Virus record (IMG/VR): IMGVR_UViG_3300030085_003208
Span: 1 to 38,132 of that record
Origin: a virus
Strand: one strand, 5' to 3'
Length of the DNA stretch: 38,132 bases
A model generated the notes under the pieces. It had not been told where the DNA came from and did no database searches. It saw nothing but the letters and a program-made list of their open reading frames with translations. Numbering within the stretch: the stretch's first letter is position 1; each line of letters starts with the position of its first letter. Position numbers and translations under genes: made by a program. Positions 14,101-21,258 of this stretch are shown piece by piece.

Positions 14101-17009
14101 TTTTTTACATAACTCTTGATTGTCTCTACACGATAGATGTAATAGTTTTTCTTAACATCTTTTCTTGTAAATCTGGGAAGTTGATTTGATGCAGTATCAG
14201 TATCATTTGTAATTGTTCCTGGATTATGAGAAGTTCCAAAAACATCAGTGCTATCAAATGAAAATACTTTATCGTTAGTTACTGTCTCAACACTAAATGT
14301 GCCATTATAACCAATATTCTTTGTACCAGGTGTATTAGTTGTACTGGTTACGTTCTCAACGAAAATCTTATCGTTGACTTTCAATCCATGTGGTTTCTCT
14401 GATCTGATTTCTATTGTAGATGTACCAGAGTCAAAAGTACAAGAACTAATGAATCTAACATTACGATTGAAATCATAGTCACTAGTATCAATGCTAATAG
14501 CATTAAAGTCGGAGTCTTGTCTTACATTTGTAGAACTAGAGTCTTGAAGAACAAATCCTGGAATAGGATCTCTTCCGTTAATAAGATTCTTTGGAACAAC
14601 ATAACGAATCTTGTAAAGTTTCTCATCCAGACTTCTCTCATCCTCTATTCTCTTAAAATAAGAAATTTCTGTATCAGGAACTTGTAGTGTTTTAATATAT
14701 GCTTCTAAAGCACTGTCCGCATCAGTATGAATACACCATTGTCCCACATTAGGATCAAATTGGAGTGGATGACCAAGTTCACCTGCTTTTTTATCAGATA
14801 CCCTACTTTCAACTCTAAGTTGTTCTCCACCATAATTTACAAGAGTAACTTCATCTAATGCTTCTGCATTAGTTCTTGAAGATGCAAGTTGAATTTGTGT
14901 TGAGTCAAGATTTGTATTTTTAGCGTTTGTGACCGCAAAATAGACCACATTTTCTTCAAGACCCTCTGGTAAGTCACCAGTTTCACTGAAAATTCTAACT
15001 GACTCACCATTCTGTAAGTTGTGAGAACCAACAGTATAAACTGTTCCCTCTGCATTATTTTGAAGAGTTACATTATCATAACGCTTAACTGAGGAGTCAG
15101 TTCCATCAACTTGAGGATTAGATGATGTAATAGGACCATTGGTCATCAAGACTCTAGCACTATTACCATCAGCATCTAGATAAATTCTTTCACCTTCTCT
15201 TGCACCAATTCTGTAACCTTGGGAAATTACTGGGGGTGGAATATCTTCGTTAGTATATCCTAAGAGATATAGATGTTCATTTGATGTACTCTTAATTTTA
15301 TCAACATCAAACTGAACCCATTCAACATTAATTTCCTCACCAGAGATTGCTTTAGGTGCAACAATTGAAGTTACATAACCCTTATCATCCTTATCAAATG
15401 CATCTGGCTTGAATCCGTCTGCTGCCAATGAGAATTGACCAAAGTTGGAGTTAGAGTTGGTAATGGATGCATCACCACCACTTGCTGCTTCGAAGTGTTT
15501 GTGGAATCCAATAGCAAAGACTGAAACAATCTGAACAACGGCATCGTTGGTCATCTTGATATGAGTTGTCTTCCAACCTTCTCTATAAACAGCATCAGAA
15601 TCTAAGTGATAAACAAATTTATCGTTAGTTGCTGATGATTCTGAAGAAAGTTTAGAACCGGTTACTTTGGTGATACCAATACTATCAAAAGTCCGATTTG
15701 ATGGATTATATTTAACGAATGCCCGATCATCTTTTTGGAGAGATACAGCAGTAAACTGTGCAACAACCATTGAACGGAAACCATCTGCCTTGCTTCCATC
15801 GGCGTGCATACCCTGCATACCAAAAACAGAACGTAAGGAGATATTAAAGATATATGGTGATGCACCAGTTACGGTATCAGTTTCAATAGTGGCAGTTGCA
15901 TTTGCACCTGGTGCAAGACCAGCACCAGGACCAGCAGGTAAGTTCGCTCTTACATTAGATAATGAATATGCGAATACTTTATCACTTATAATTTTCGTAA
16001 CTTTCGTGGAAATATTATAATCACTTACATTGATTCCACGAATTTTGACGGGTGTTCCAGCACTGAATCCATGCGGAATTGATGTAGTAACAGTAACCAC
16101 ATTACCAGGAGTTGCACCATCTCCAGAAATGATAGACGAAATAGTAATTGGGTCAGCAGCAAATGCGCCAACAATTTCCCATTCAGGTCTTTGTTTTGCA
16201 AACGAATTTGGTTGTGTTGGATATTTTTGATCAATATCTTTATTGCCAGCTGCTTTGTTATATGCATTACTCAACTTAGCGTAATACATATCAAGATCTG
16301 TCAGATCATAACCAGTTGGAAGATTGACACCATCAGCATACTCAAAGCAAGTGAGTTTATGGTGAGAGAATATTGGTTTTGAACGATTATTAGAAGAAAA
16401 ATCAACAGGATCGGTATATACAGTTCCGCTCTCATCTCCATCAAAGATAGAGAATTGCCAGAAATAGCAGGCACCAGTAATTCTAAAAATAGCACTGGAT
16501 TTTACAGTTTCATCCGTTGGGTTTGGAACATACTTTGGTCTAATCTTAGTCTTTCTTAAGTCAAGACCAACAATAGAGGTACCACGAGGTATAATAATAC
16601 CACCATTAATACTATTAAACTTGTGAAGAATATTATTTTCTTGTGTTAAATCAAAATTAGAATCTAGTGTTAGTGTTAATTCACTACCAGCAAAAGATTC
16701 TGCTCCACTGGGAGATACAGTTGTAGGGGTGCCACCAACACTTTTAATTGCATATCCAGGTCTATTATCAATTAGGTGTTCCCCAGGATATAAAAGAATT
16801 GTGGTTTTTTCAGTTATATCATTATTATCGCCCCTTAAATATGAAAATCTTGCGGATTCAATTAGTGCCCTTTGAATAGTTTTAAAGGGTTTTGTTAAGG
16901 AGTTACCCGCATTCTCGATACCATCAGTAGCATCAAGGTCATTCGGATTTACATAAAGAATACGACCTTCTGTATTCTTGATAAAATTCTCTAACTTATT
17001 GAGTGGCAT
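11160..17009 (-). CDS. giant tail fibre with S74 autochaperone
   Basis: 1949 aa, the largest gene here. The start MPLNKLENFIKNTEGRIL and the following ...DLDATDGIENAGNSLTKPFKTIQRAL suggest a beta-helix or pectate-lyase-like base. The middle has repeated beta modules built on HGF/HGL...G..V.I. The last 110 residues are a peptidase S74 intramolecular chaperone: SDDKLKTNKINITGALDKVN with the self-cleaving Ser near 1845, GVSAQEVQKVLPEAV, then VKYEKLVPLLIEAVKEL and a coiled coil. Such domains trimerise fibres and then cut themselves off. It is a host-binding fibre of the virion. A late-promoter-like motif lies at 17040-17049. Confidence 0.88.
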   Translation of the reverse strand: MPLNKLENFIKNTEGRILYVNPNDLDATDGIENAGNSLTKPFKTIQRALIESARFSYLRGDNNDITEKTTILLYPGEHLIDNRPGYAIKSVGGTPTTVSPSGAESFAGSELTLTLDSNFDLTQENNILHKFNSINGGIIIPRGTSIVGLDLRKTKIRPKYVPNPTDETVKSSAIFRITGACYFWQFSIFDGDESGTVYTDPVDFSSNNRSKPIFSHHKLTCFEYADGVNLPTGYDLTDLDMYYAKLSNAYNKAAGNKDIDQKYPTQPNSFAKQRPEWEIVGAFAADPITISSIISGDGATPGNVVTVTTSIPHGFSAGTPVKIRGINVSDYNISTKVTKIISDKVFAYSLSNVRANLPAGPGAGLAPGANATATIETDTVTGASPYIFNISLRSVFGMQGMHADGSKADGFRSMVVAQFTAVSLQKDDRAFVKYNPSNRTFDSIGITKVTGSKLSSESSATNDKFVYHLDSDAVYREGWKTTHIKMTNDAVVQIVSVFAIGFHKHFEAASGGDASITNSNSNFGQFSLAADGFKPDAFDKDDKGYVTSIVAPKAISGEEINVEWVQFDVDKIKSTSNEHLYLLGYTNEDIPPPVISQGYRIGAREGERIYLDADGNSARVLMTNGPITSSNPQVDGTDSSVKRYDNVTLQNNAEGTVYTVGSHNLQNGESVRIFSETGDLPEGLEENVVYFAVTNAKNTNLDSTQIQLASSRTNAEALDEVTLVNYGGEQLRVESRVSDKKAGELGHPLQFDPNVGQWCIHTDADSALEAYIKTLQVPDTEISYFKRIEDERSLDEKLYKIRYVVPKNLINGRDPIPGFVLQDSSSTNVRQDSDFNAISIDTSDYDFNRNVRFISSCTFDSGTSTIEIRSEKPHGLKVNDKIFVENVTSTTNTPGTKNIGYNGTFSVETVTNDKVFSFDSTDVFGTSHNPGTITNDTDTASNQLPRFTRKDVKKNYYIYRVETIKSYVKNVDDGIYYLYALNADASLPQEFVNDKYSQNVTNLYPQLDRDNFEDNPPAAKTFAKRFPLGDVVTNDLKRSLTRENTDMFLDTFGVGFKISSISGTTPAETLTFDRQHNLNKLVKYNNLSGGSGHVDGTYRNVRLFNDNSAPASAVWDGATADVTVSSGAVTAASIVEGGSGYTSGETLYFDSSHIGGAPNANVTTNVAGISTAEHNYVQVTGIGTTAGGYFRVNSTINSTTAVSIAKTAGDPISAKGQIVLNLGIAMKVTQVSYTAATGITRFTTAAGGAEVRHGLLKGNSFRILDNQNNNLGDFTVSAKINRQVFEAKTDKELSTTDFFYILKHGMSANDASADASGENFGARNLVFYDNEQIQITSDITTEEQFQIYRPSPAPYLLEDVPVRFPLGCYIQVDNEIMRIRSNALSGTGTDEIQVIRGAMGTLIESHAENSVVKKIKLLPIEFHRPSILRASGHTFEYLGYGPGNYSTGLPQVQVKTLTEDEEFLSQSQETSCGTVLYTGMDSDGDFYIGNTKYSSQSGEQTVFDVPVPTITGEDPNRLSVVFDEVIVKERILVEGGSSQQILSQFDGPVTFNADTRFNAQLVINDKLRVTDTVDFRSSNNATSCDDSNAALRVKGGVGIGSDLYVCGNTDIDGTLNVQEAATFQTGIVPDADEGAYLGTSALPWSEAHIDEIIIGSTNNTVTTATGKLVLDSNGGTVDINDQLKVSGITTFTSTQDNTIGDVNTGAVQLDGGMGIAGNLSVGGNLDVDGDTTLDKLTVSLDINADGNIVGDNSTNISGINKVNATNFEGSLKGDVEGDLDGTAKKIEITNTTTSGTYYLTFTNNHVNGDYALLSNDRYYVTPGSNAAASELRVRGDIIAFAAAASDDKLKTNKINITGALDKVNSLTGFTFEWNEVGNKILDLGDNPGRQLGVSAQEVQKVLPEAVKPIVTDREEEFLSVKYEKLVPLLIEAVKELSDKISALEDRLNN
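11162..11171 (-). promoter_or_regulatory. late-promoter-like motif
   Basis: CTAAATAACT on the minus strand, about 20 nt before the ATG at 11142 and inside the last codons of the 1949-aa fibre gene. The same 10-mer occurs at 31882-31891. Confidence 0.6.
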
Positions 17010-17039
17010 CTTATTCTGACAACCATTGTATTTCTATGT

Positions 17040-17049
17040 TTTATTTATC
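17040..17049 (-). promoter_or_regulatory. late-promoter-like motif
   Basis: GATAAATAAA on the minus strand, about 31 nt before the ATG of the giant fibre gene. The identical 10-mer precedes gene 26 at 31041-31050. Confidence 0.65.
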
Positions 17050-17356
17050 CCCTTAAATCTTCTTCATCAAAATATGACAGAAGGTCATCTGGTAATACTT
17101 CGGGGTTAGAAATATCAATATTGTCAAAGCAAGGATGGCATCCTTCCATGATAAGATAATTAGAACCTCTATAAACGTCCTCTACTTCAAAACTTCTATT
17201 TCCGTTTGCTTCTCTAACTAAATCCTGGTCCCATAGATGACCATCTGGCATCTCATCAAAAGTAAAAGGGATATCATTCAAGAAGTACATCTTTACAACA
17301 ATTTTCTCGTCGTTGTACCACACAAAAGATGAACCAACTTCAAAAGTGTTCTTCAT
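17045..17356 (-). CDS. hypothetical protein, 103 aa
   Basis: Acidic soluble protein beginning MKNTFEVGSSFVWYNDEKIV, beta-rich at first (VVKMYFLNDIPFTFDE), with a GCHPCFD segment and an Asp/Glu-rich end (YFDEEDLRG). No domain recognised. It sits between the tRNAs and the giant fibre gene and follows a late-promoter-like CTAAATACCT. A fibre assembly helper would fit the position but nothing in sequence shows it. Confidence 0.65.
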   Translation of the reverse strand: MKNTFEVGSSFVWYNDEKIVVKMYFLNDIPFTFDEMPDGHLWDQDLVREANGNRSFEVEDVYRGSNYLIMEGCHPCFDNIDISNPEVLPDDLLSYFDEEDLRG

Positions 17357-17370
17357 GATACTTCTTTTTT

Positions 17371-17380
17371 AGGTATTTAG
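17371..17380 (-). promoter_or_regulatory. late-promoter-like motif
   Basis: CTAAATACCT on the minus strand, directly next to the 3' end of tRNA-Leu and 15 nt before the ATG at 17356. It would separate late transcription of the fibre genes from the early tRNA unit. Confidence 0.6.
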
Positions 17381-17465
17381 TGCGAGTGGGGGGACTTGAA
17401 CCCCCACGGGATTAACTCCCAACAGATTTTAAGTCTGGTGCGTCTACCGATTCCGCCACACTCGC
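17381..17465 (-). tRNA. tRNA-Leu (UAA)
   Basis: 85 nt with acceptor GCGAGTG paired to CACTCGC, a long variable arm (TTGGGAGTTAATCCCGT), T-arm GGGGG-TTCAAGT-CCCCC and anticodon loop CTTAAAA. The long variable arm fits leucine. CCA is not encoded. Third of three tRNAs. Confidence 0.93.
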
Positions 17466-17470
17466 TTAGG

Positions 17471-17543
17471 TGCTTCCTGAGAGGATCGAACTCTCCTTAG
17501 GCAAATTATGAGTTTGCTGCATTCACCAGATTGCTAAGGAAGC
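17471..17543 (-). tRNA. tRNA-Met (CAU)
   Basis: 73 nt. Acceptor GCTTCCT/AGGAAGC, anticodon stem GCAAA/TTTGC with loop CTCATAA, T-arm GAGAG-TTCGATC-CTCTC, discriminator A. The CAU anticodon could also be a lysidine-type Ile tRNA; I favour elongator Met because a separate Ile-UAU tRNA for AUA lies next to it. Confidence 0.82.
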
Positions 17544-17546
17544 AAA

Positions 17547-17618
17547 TAGGACTGCTGGGACTTGAACCCAGATCACTCCGTTATAAGCAGAGGGCCTTTA
17601 CCTTTAGGCGACAGTCCC
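17547..17618 (-). tRNA. tRNA-Ile (UAU)
   Basis: 72 nt. Acceptor GGGACTG/CAGTCCT (first pair G-U), D-stem GCCT/AGGC, anticodon stem CTCTG/CGGAG with loop CTTATAA, T-arm CTGGG-TTCAAGT-CCCAG, discriminator A. The UAU anticodon reads AUA directly. It lies 6 nt after the antitoxin stop, so it is cotranscribed with it. Confidence 0.85.
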
Positions 17619-17624
17619 AGATGA

Positions 17625-17798
17625 TTACTGCGCTTCGTTATTGTCTTCTGTGTATATTCGAAGCAGTTCATCATCTGCTGGCATGAATACTGCCGCTGAA
17701 CCATCTTCTCGCACAATACCTATGTGCTCTCCATTTTCAACTCTTGCGAAGAGTTCATCAAAATTGTCTTCCCATTCTTTGAGGGTGAATACTTCCAT
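17625..17798 (-). CDS. Phd/YefM-like antitoxin protein
   Basis: 57 aa, reading MEVFTLKEWEDNFDELFARV and then ENGEHIGIVREDGSAAVFMP. The pattern of a short first strand, a helix ending L..RVENGE, a strand IGIV, a turn with Gly, and AAVFMP is that of Phd/YefM antitoxins, which bind promoter DNA with this N-terminal fold and a toxin with the C-terminus. Here the C-terminal toxin-binding part is only about 15 residues (DDELLRIYTEDNNEAQ), and no toxin gene is adjacent. AAGGAG precedes the ATG. It overlaps the upstream stop (TAATG). It could regulate transcription or neutralise a host toxin; both are inference. Confidence 0.75.
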   Translation of the reverse strand: MEVFTLKEWEDNFDELFARVENGEHIGIVREDGSAAVFMPADDELLRIYTEDNNEAQ

Positions 17799-18001
17799 TA
17801 ACTCTCCTTTCCATAAATTGCCAGATCAGCATACTCAATTTGATCATCATTAAGGTGGGAGGTGCAACACTCCAACACGTTCATAAATTGTTCGGTAGTT
17901 TCACACTCTACAATCTTTTCATCTCCCTGATCACTGAGAAGAAGAAATGTGCGTGTGCAAATATCGATCACTACGCCTTGAACAAAAGTTTCGGTGTTCA
18001 T
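17798..18001 (-). CDS. hypothetical protein, 67 aa
   Basis: First gene after a perfect sigma70 promoter. It begins MNTETFVQGVVIDICTRTFL and continues with a beta-rich core (LLLSDQGDEKIVECETTEQF) and an acidic end. Several Cys are present (around residues 15, 33, 45 and 46) but without a zinc-finger spacing that I recognise. It is coupled to the antitoxin-like gene by a 1-nt overlap. It does not resemble RelE, Doc or other common toxins that partner Phd/YefM, so I do not call it a toxin. Confidence 0.7.
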   Translation of the reverse strand: MNTETFVQGVVIDICTRTFLLLSDQGDEKIVECETTEQFMNVLECCTSHLNDDQIEYADLAIYGKES

Positions 18002-18029
18002 TGGGGGGTGTTCCCTTGATTACCTTGTA

Positions 18030-18058
18030 ATTATAGGGCATCTCCCCCAGGGTGTCAA
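18030..18058 (-). promoter_or_regulatory. consensus sigma70-type promoter
   Basis: On the minus strand TTGACA (18058 to 18053), 17-nt spacer and TATAAT (18035 to 18030). It should drive the 67-aa gene, the antitoxin-like gene and the three tRNAs as one early unit. The -35 is covered by the palindrome 18054-18072. Confidence 0.87.
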
Positions 18059-18072
18059 CTGTATCAGTTGAC
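18054..18072. repeat. 8-3-8 palindrome over -35, operator-like
   Basis: GTCAACTGTATCAGTTGAC: perfect 8-nt arms around TAT. It covers most of the -35 element of the early promoter and the last codons of the LamG protein gene. There is no downstream T run on the minus strand, so an operator is more likely than a terminator. Confidence 0.7.
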
Positions 18073-19863
18073 GAACCGTCCACTGACAGCATCATAACGT
18101 TCCGTGACCTCTTCCTGCGTTAGTGCCTTGTTATAGACACGGAACAACGAGATTTCCATTGGTATTCTGTAATTAGTATCAAATCTCCTTCCAGAAATCC
18201 TTCCTTGCCCATAGTTCGCAGGATTAAAATTTCTTTCCGTGGAATCTTCACCATTACCAGCACGAACTACTTCTAATGCTGATTGAAGATTTCCATTAAT
18301 ATAAATTTTATTATTTGTATAGGAAACATCCTTTCTCATTTCAAAAATGTAATGTGTCCATTGTCCAGGTAATGTATCATGATCTGGATCTGTTGGTCCA
18401 TCATCTTTATTGATACCTAATTGCTCAACTCTTGACGATGATAATCCATATAAATCACCATTTCCTGTATTAAATCCAAGTGCTATTTGTGTTCCATCAC
18501 CAATAACAGGTCCCGTCCATACACTATACTCATCCCAACCAAAGATCATATATCCATTAGTATCTTCAATATGAGTATCAATATGAACTTGTGCTAGAAC
18601 TTCAACCGTTACTGTTGTTGTATTCGCATCAATATTTGGTGCTTCAAAGTTTACATGATCATTATCCCCATCAAGTTGAAAATGATTCTGTAAGACCGTA
18701 ACTTTACTTTCAATAAAAGTTGAAATACCTACGAGATCTGCATCATTACCAGGAACATCCGTGCTTTCTGCTAAATCATACCAAATAGTTCCAGTTCCAA
18801 AGTAAGAAGAATTGTTTGATGCATCTAAATCAAGCACGAGACCTTCTGGTAATGCGGTAGCATCTTCCTCAACATCTAGAACTTTAAGAGCTTGAATAGC
18901 AGTCTTATTTGATTTTCTTCTTCTGGTAGATTCTGTTTTTGTATTTTGCATCCCCCAATGGGTTAATTCTTTCTCAGACTTATTCTTTTTAACCTTATTG
19001 AGTGCTCCACGGAGAGAATCCCTATCTTTTCTAAGTTGAATAATCTCTTGATAGATTGTATCAATACTCGATGCAATAGCAACACATCTAGCAGGAGTTA
19101 CACTAGTATCAGTTGCTGGAGCAACTCCTGCACCATTGTAAGTATAACCAACAAGTGGAATTCCTGCTTGGTGTGATGATACTGTAGTTGTTAGATCAAA
19201 TCTACCAATTCCAATATTAGATCCACTACCATCAGTATTTACACCAGTTGCAACGTTAGACGTATTTCTAAATTCTACATTATCTCTTACATTTTTATAT
19301 CCATATCCAGAGTATGATGAATTTAATTGAACCGTTCTGTCAGGATCAAATGGATTTGTTGCTCCAGGATCATATCCAGGACCTGCCATCTTATCGTATG
19401 TCTTTACAAATTCAACATCATTATTAATAGTTGTGTTAGTTACTAACGATGTTGTGTAACCAACTTCTCCAGGTGTTCCCGTAGTGCTTTGGGCAATACC
19501 TGGGTTGCAGTTTCCATTTATTGCTTCTGTTGATAAGTTGACAATTATTTGCTTCTTAGCATTGATTTGATTGTTAAAGTTCATCACTTTATTGTCAACT
19601 TCTCTACAGAGACGTTGGAGCACATCTGCTTTATTTTTTATCTCTCTTTCTTTTTGAGGAACAATATCCTCATCATAAAATGTTTCTTTTGGTGTATACT
19701 TAGATTGTGACCAAGTTCCATCCTCCGTTTGTTCAATCTTATCAAATTCTAGAGCAGTTGGTGCGCTTTCTGTAGATTGTTTTTCAAAAGCACCATCTAA
19801 TTCTACTTGCTCTGATTCTAATATATCAATACCTTGTCTTCTTAGTGCATCATCAATTGCCAT
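18064..19863 (-). CDS. tail structural protein with LamG-like domain
   Basis: 599 aa. The first 120 residues are charged and helical with EREIKNKADVLQRLCREVDNK. Residues 240-300 hold another likely coiled coil (IYQEIIQLRKDRDSLRGALN). From about 345 to the end there is a concanavalin/LamG-type fold: GLVLDLDASNNSSYFGTGTI, FQLDGDNDHVNFEAPN, WTHYIFEMRKD, KIYINGN, and ISLFRVYNKALTQEEV, which is the signature ending. LamG modules bind carbohydrate, so cell-surface binding by a baseplate or fibre component is the likely role. It follows the S74 gene with no gap and belongs to the late operon. Confidence 0.82.
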   Translation of the reverse strand: MAIDDALRRQGIDILESEQVELDGAFEKQSTESAPTALEFDKIEQTEDGTWSQSKYTPKETFYDEDIVPQKEREIKNKADVLQRLCREVDNKVMNFNNQINAKKQIIVNLSTEAINGNCNPGIAQSTTGTPGEVGYTTSLVTNTTINNDVEFVKTYDKMAGPGYDPGATNPFDPDRTVQLNSSYSGYGYKNVRDNVEFRNTSNVATGVNTDGSGSNIGIGRFDLTTTVSSHQAGIPLVGYTYNGAGVAPATDTSVTPARCVAIASSIDTIYQEIIQLRKDRDSLRGALNKVKKNKSEKELTHWGMQNTKTESTRRRKSNKTAIQALKVLDVEEDATALPEGLVLDLDASNNSSYFGTGTIWYDLAESTDVPGNDADLVGISTFIESKVTVLQNHFQLDGDNDHVNFEAPNIDANTTTVTVEVLAQVHIDTHIEDTNGYMIFGWDEYSVWTGPVIGDGTQIALGFNTGNGDLYGLSSSRVEQLGINKDDGPTDPDHDTLPGQWTHYIFEMRKDVSYTNNKIYINGNLQSALEVVRAGNGEDSTERNFNPANYGQGRISGRRFDTNYRIPMEISLFRVYNKALTQEEVTERYDAVSGRFVN

Positions 19864-20646
19864 TTATGAACCCTCCAATACTGTAATTCTTTCTTTCAAA
19901 CTCTTAATTTCTTTTTGATGCTCCTGAACTGCACCAATTAATAATGTGGTAAGTCTACCATAATCAACACCTTTATATATTTTATCATATAATGGTTCAT
20001 CTTTTACCACCGATGGTATATACTTACCAACTTCCTGTGCAATTAAACCAATTTGTCTACCTTCAGGATAATTTTTGGTAAGAGATGTTGGAATATCATC
20101 TTTCCATTCATATGAAACTGGATTAAGTTCCATCAATAAATTTAAAGATTCTAGATCATCCAATCTCTTAATATTTTTCTTCAATCTGATATCAGAGTGA
20201 ATGTGTAGTAAATCTAAAGGTTTTCCATTATAATTCCAAAAACCAGCTAAAGATCCAAAGGGAGAAACATTACCTGATGCTGGTGTAACTTCTTTTACTG
20301 CTGGAACAATTTTTGAGAATAATCCTGTAATTTTTTGAGAAATTGCATTATATGATGCTTCTAAAGCACCTAAAGATAAATTCGCACCAATCTTAATATG
20401 CGATCCAGTTACATTGTAAATTCCAACATGATTATTCAAACCAATTGAATTAAACGTAAGTGGAGAAGTTATTGATGGTCCAGCAACCAATGATGCTGTG
20501 AATGGAATTGCAGTTGCACCTGCACCAAAATGACCCTTGTGTGCAGAAAGTGATCCTGGTTCCCACAATCCATTGGGTAATTGTAATGCACCACCACCAA
20601 GTGGTGTCATAATATCAATACTACCTAGTTCTAGTTTATCAATCAT
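19864..20646 (-). CDS. virion protein with S74 autochaperone domain
   Basis: 260 aa. Residues 1-140 are beta-rich with a Gly/Leu N-terminus. The C-terminal 110 residues are a peptidase S74 domain: HSDIRLKKNIKRLDDLESLN with the self-cleaving Ser, NPVSYEWKDD, QIGLIAQEVGKYIPSVV, DYGRLTTLLIGAVQEHQ and a final coiled coil. It should form a trimer and process itself. It is much smaller than the giant S74 fibre and is placed next to the beta-helix protein, so it may trimerise a short tail spike. Confidence 0.85.
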   Translation of the reverse strand: MIDKLELGSIDIMTPLGGGALQLPNGLWEPGSLSAHKGHFGAGATAIPFTASLVAGPSITSPLTFNSIGLNNHVGIYNVTGSHIKIGANLSLGALEASYNAISQKITGLFSKIVPAVKEVTPASGNVSPFGSLAGFWNYNGKPLDLLHIHSDIRLKKNIKRLDDLESLNLLMELNPVSYEWKDDIPTSLTKNYPEGRQIGLIAQEVGKYIPSVVKDEPLYDKIYKGVDYGRLTTLLIGAVQEHQKEIKSLKERITVLEGS

Positions 20647-20657
20647 ATTATTTCTCC

Positions 20658-21230
20658 TTACTTACAAGATTGACTAAGTGCTGTAATCAAATCTGACCAC
20701 TGGCCAGATAAAATTTTAGAGAGAAATCCTGCACTCGCAACAGCACTTCCTTTGTTAAAATCTCCAGATAGCATCATATTACCCACAAAATTCATATTTC
20801 CTTCACTCACAATACACATTCTTGATGCAGATAATCTATATTCACTACCCGTGCTAACTTGATAAAATCCATTACATTTAGACATTATATTGCCTTGTCC
20901 AGATTCTCCAGATGCATTGAAGTAAATGTTCCTGGCATTAATATAGACGTCACCAGCTTCAGCATTCAATACAATATCACCAGATTTTGCAATGATTGCC
21001 TTACCAACTCCACCATGTTGTGATGGATCACCATTAATTGCAACTACTTCTGCACTAAATCCTTGAATTCTCTCATTCTTGTTTCCACTCTTTGAGTGAA
21101 TTATAGAATTATTTGCTGACGTAATAATAGTCAGATCTCTTTTATCATCAATTCCTTCATGCGTGACAGGTCCACAGTGCATAAAAGCATGTGGGTTAGC
21201 AGTAATTGTATAATCTGGTGCGTTTGACAT
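20658..21230 (-). CDS. beta-helical needle-like protein (gp5 C-terminal type)
   Basis: 190 aa. The centre (KSGDIVLNAEAGDVYINARN) shows the alternating IxLxAxxGxIxIxA pattern of triple-stranded beta-helices in T4 gp5 and VgrG spikes. The N-terminal ITANPHAFMHCG and C-terminal FLSKILSGQWSDLITALSQS flank it. I infer a trimeric membrane-piercing or needle component of the baseplate, separated here from the OB-fold protein at 24090. The ATG is preceded by its own late-promoter-like motif. Confidence 0.68.
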   Translation of the reverse strand: MSNAPDYTITANPHAFMHCGPVTHEGIDDKRDLTIITSANNSIIHSKSGNKNERIQGFSAEVVAINGDPSQHGGVGKAIIAKSGDIVLNAEAGDVYINARNIYFNASGESGQGNIMSKCNGFYQVSTGSEYRLSASRMCIVSEGNMNFVGNMMLSGDFNKGSAVASAGFLSKILSGQWSDLITALSQSCK

Positions 21231-21246
21231 CGAATATCAAATTTTT

Positions 21247-21258
21247 AAGTATTTATTG
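21247..21258 (-). promoter_or_regulatory. late-promoter-like motif
   Basis: CAATAAATACTT on the minus strand, 17 nt before the ATG at 21230 and just after the stop of the 941-aa gene. It would give the needle-like, S74 and LamG genes their own late transcript. Confidence 0.6.

Noticed and set aside
17798-18001. 67-aa protein as toxin partner of the Phd/YefM-like antitoxin
   Set aside because: No RelE, Doc or YoeB-type residues; gene order and acidic composition do not support a toxin.
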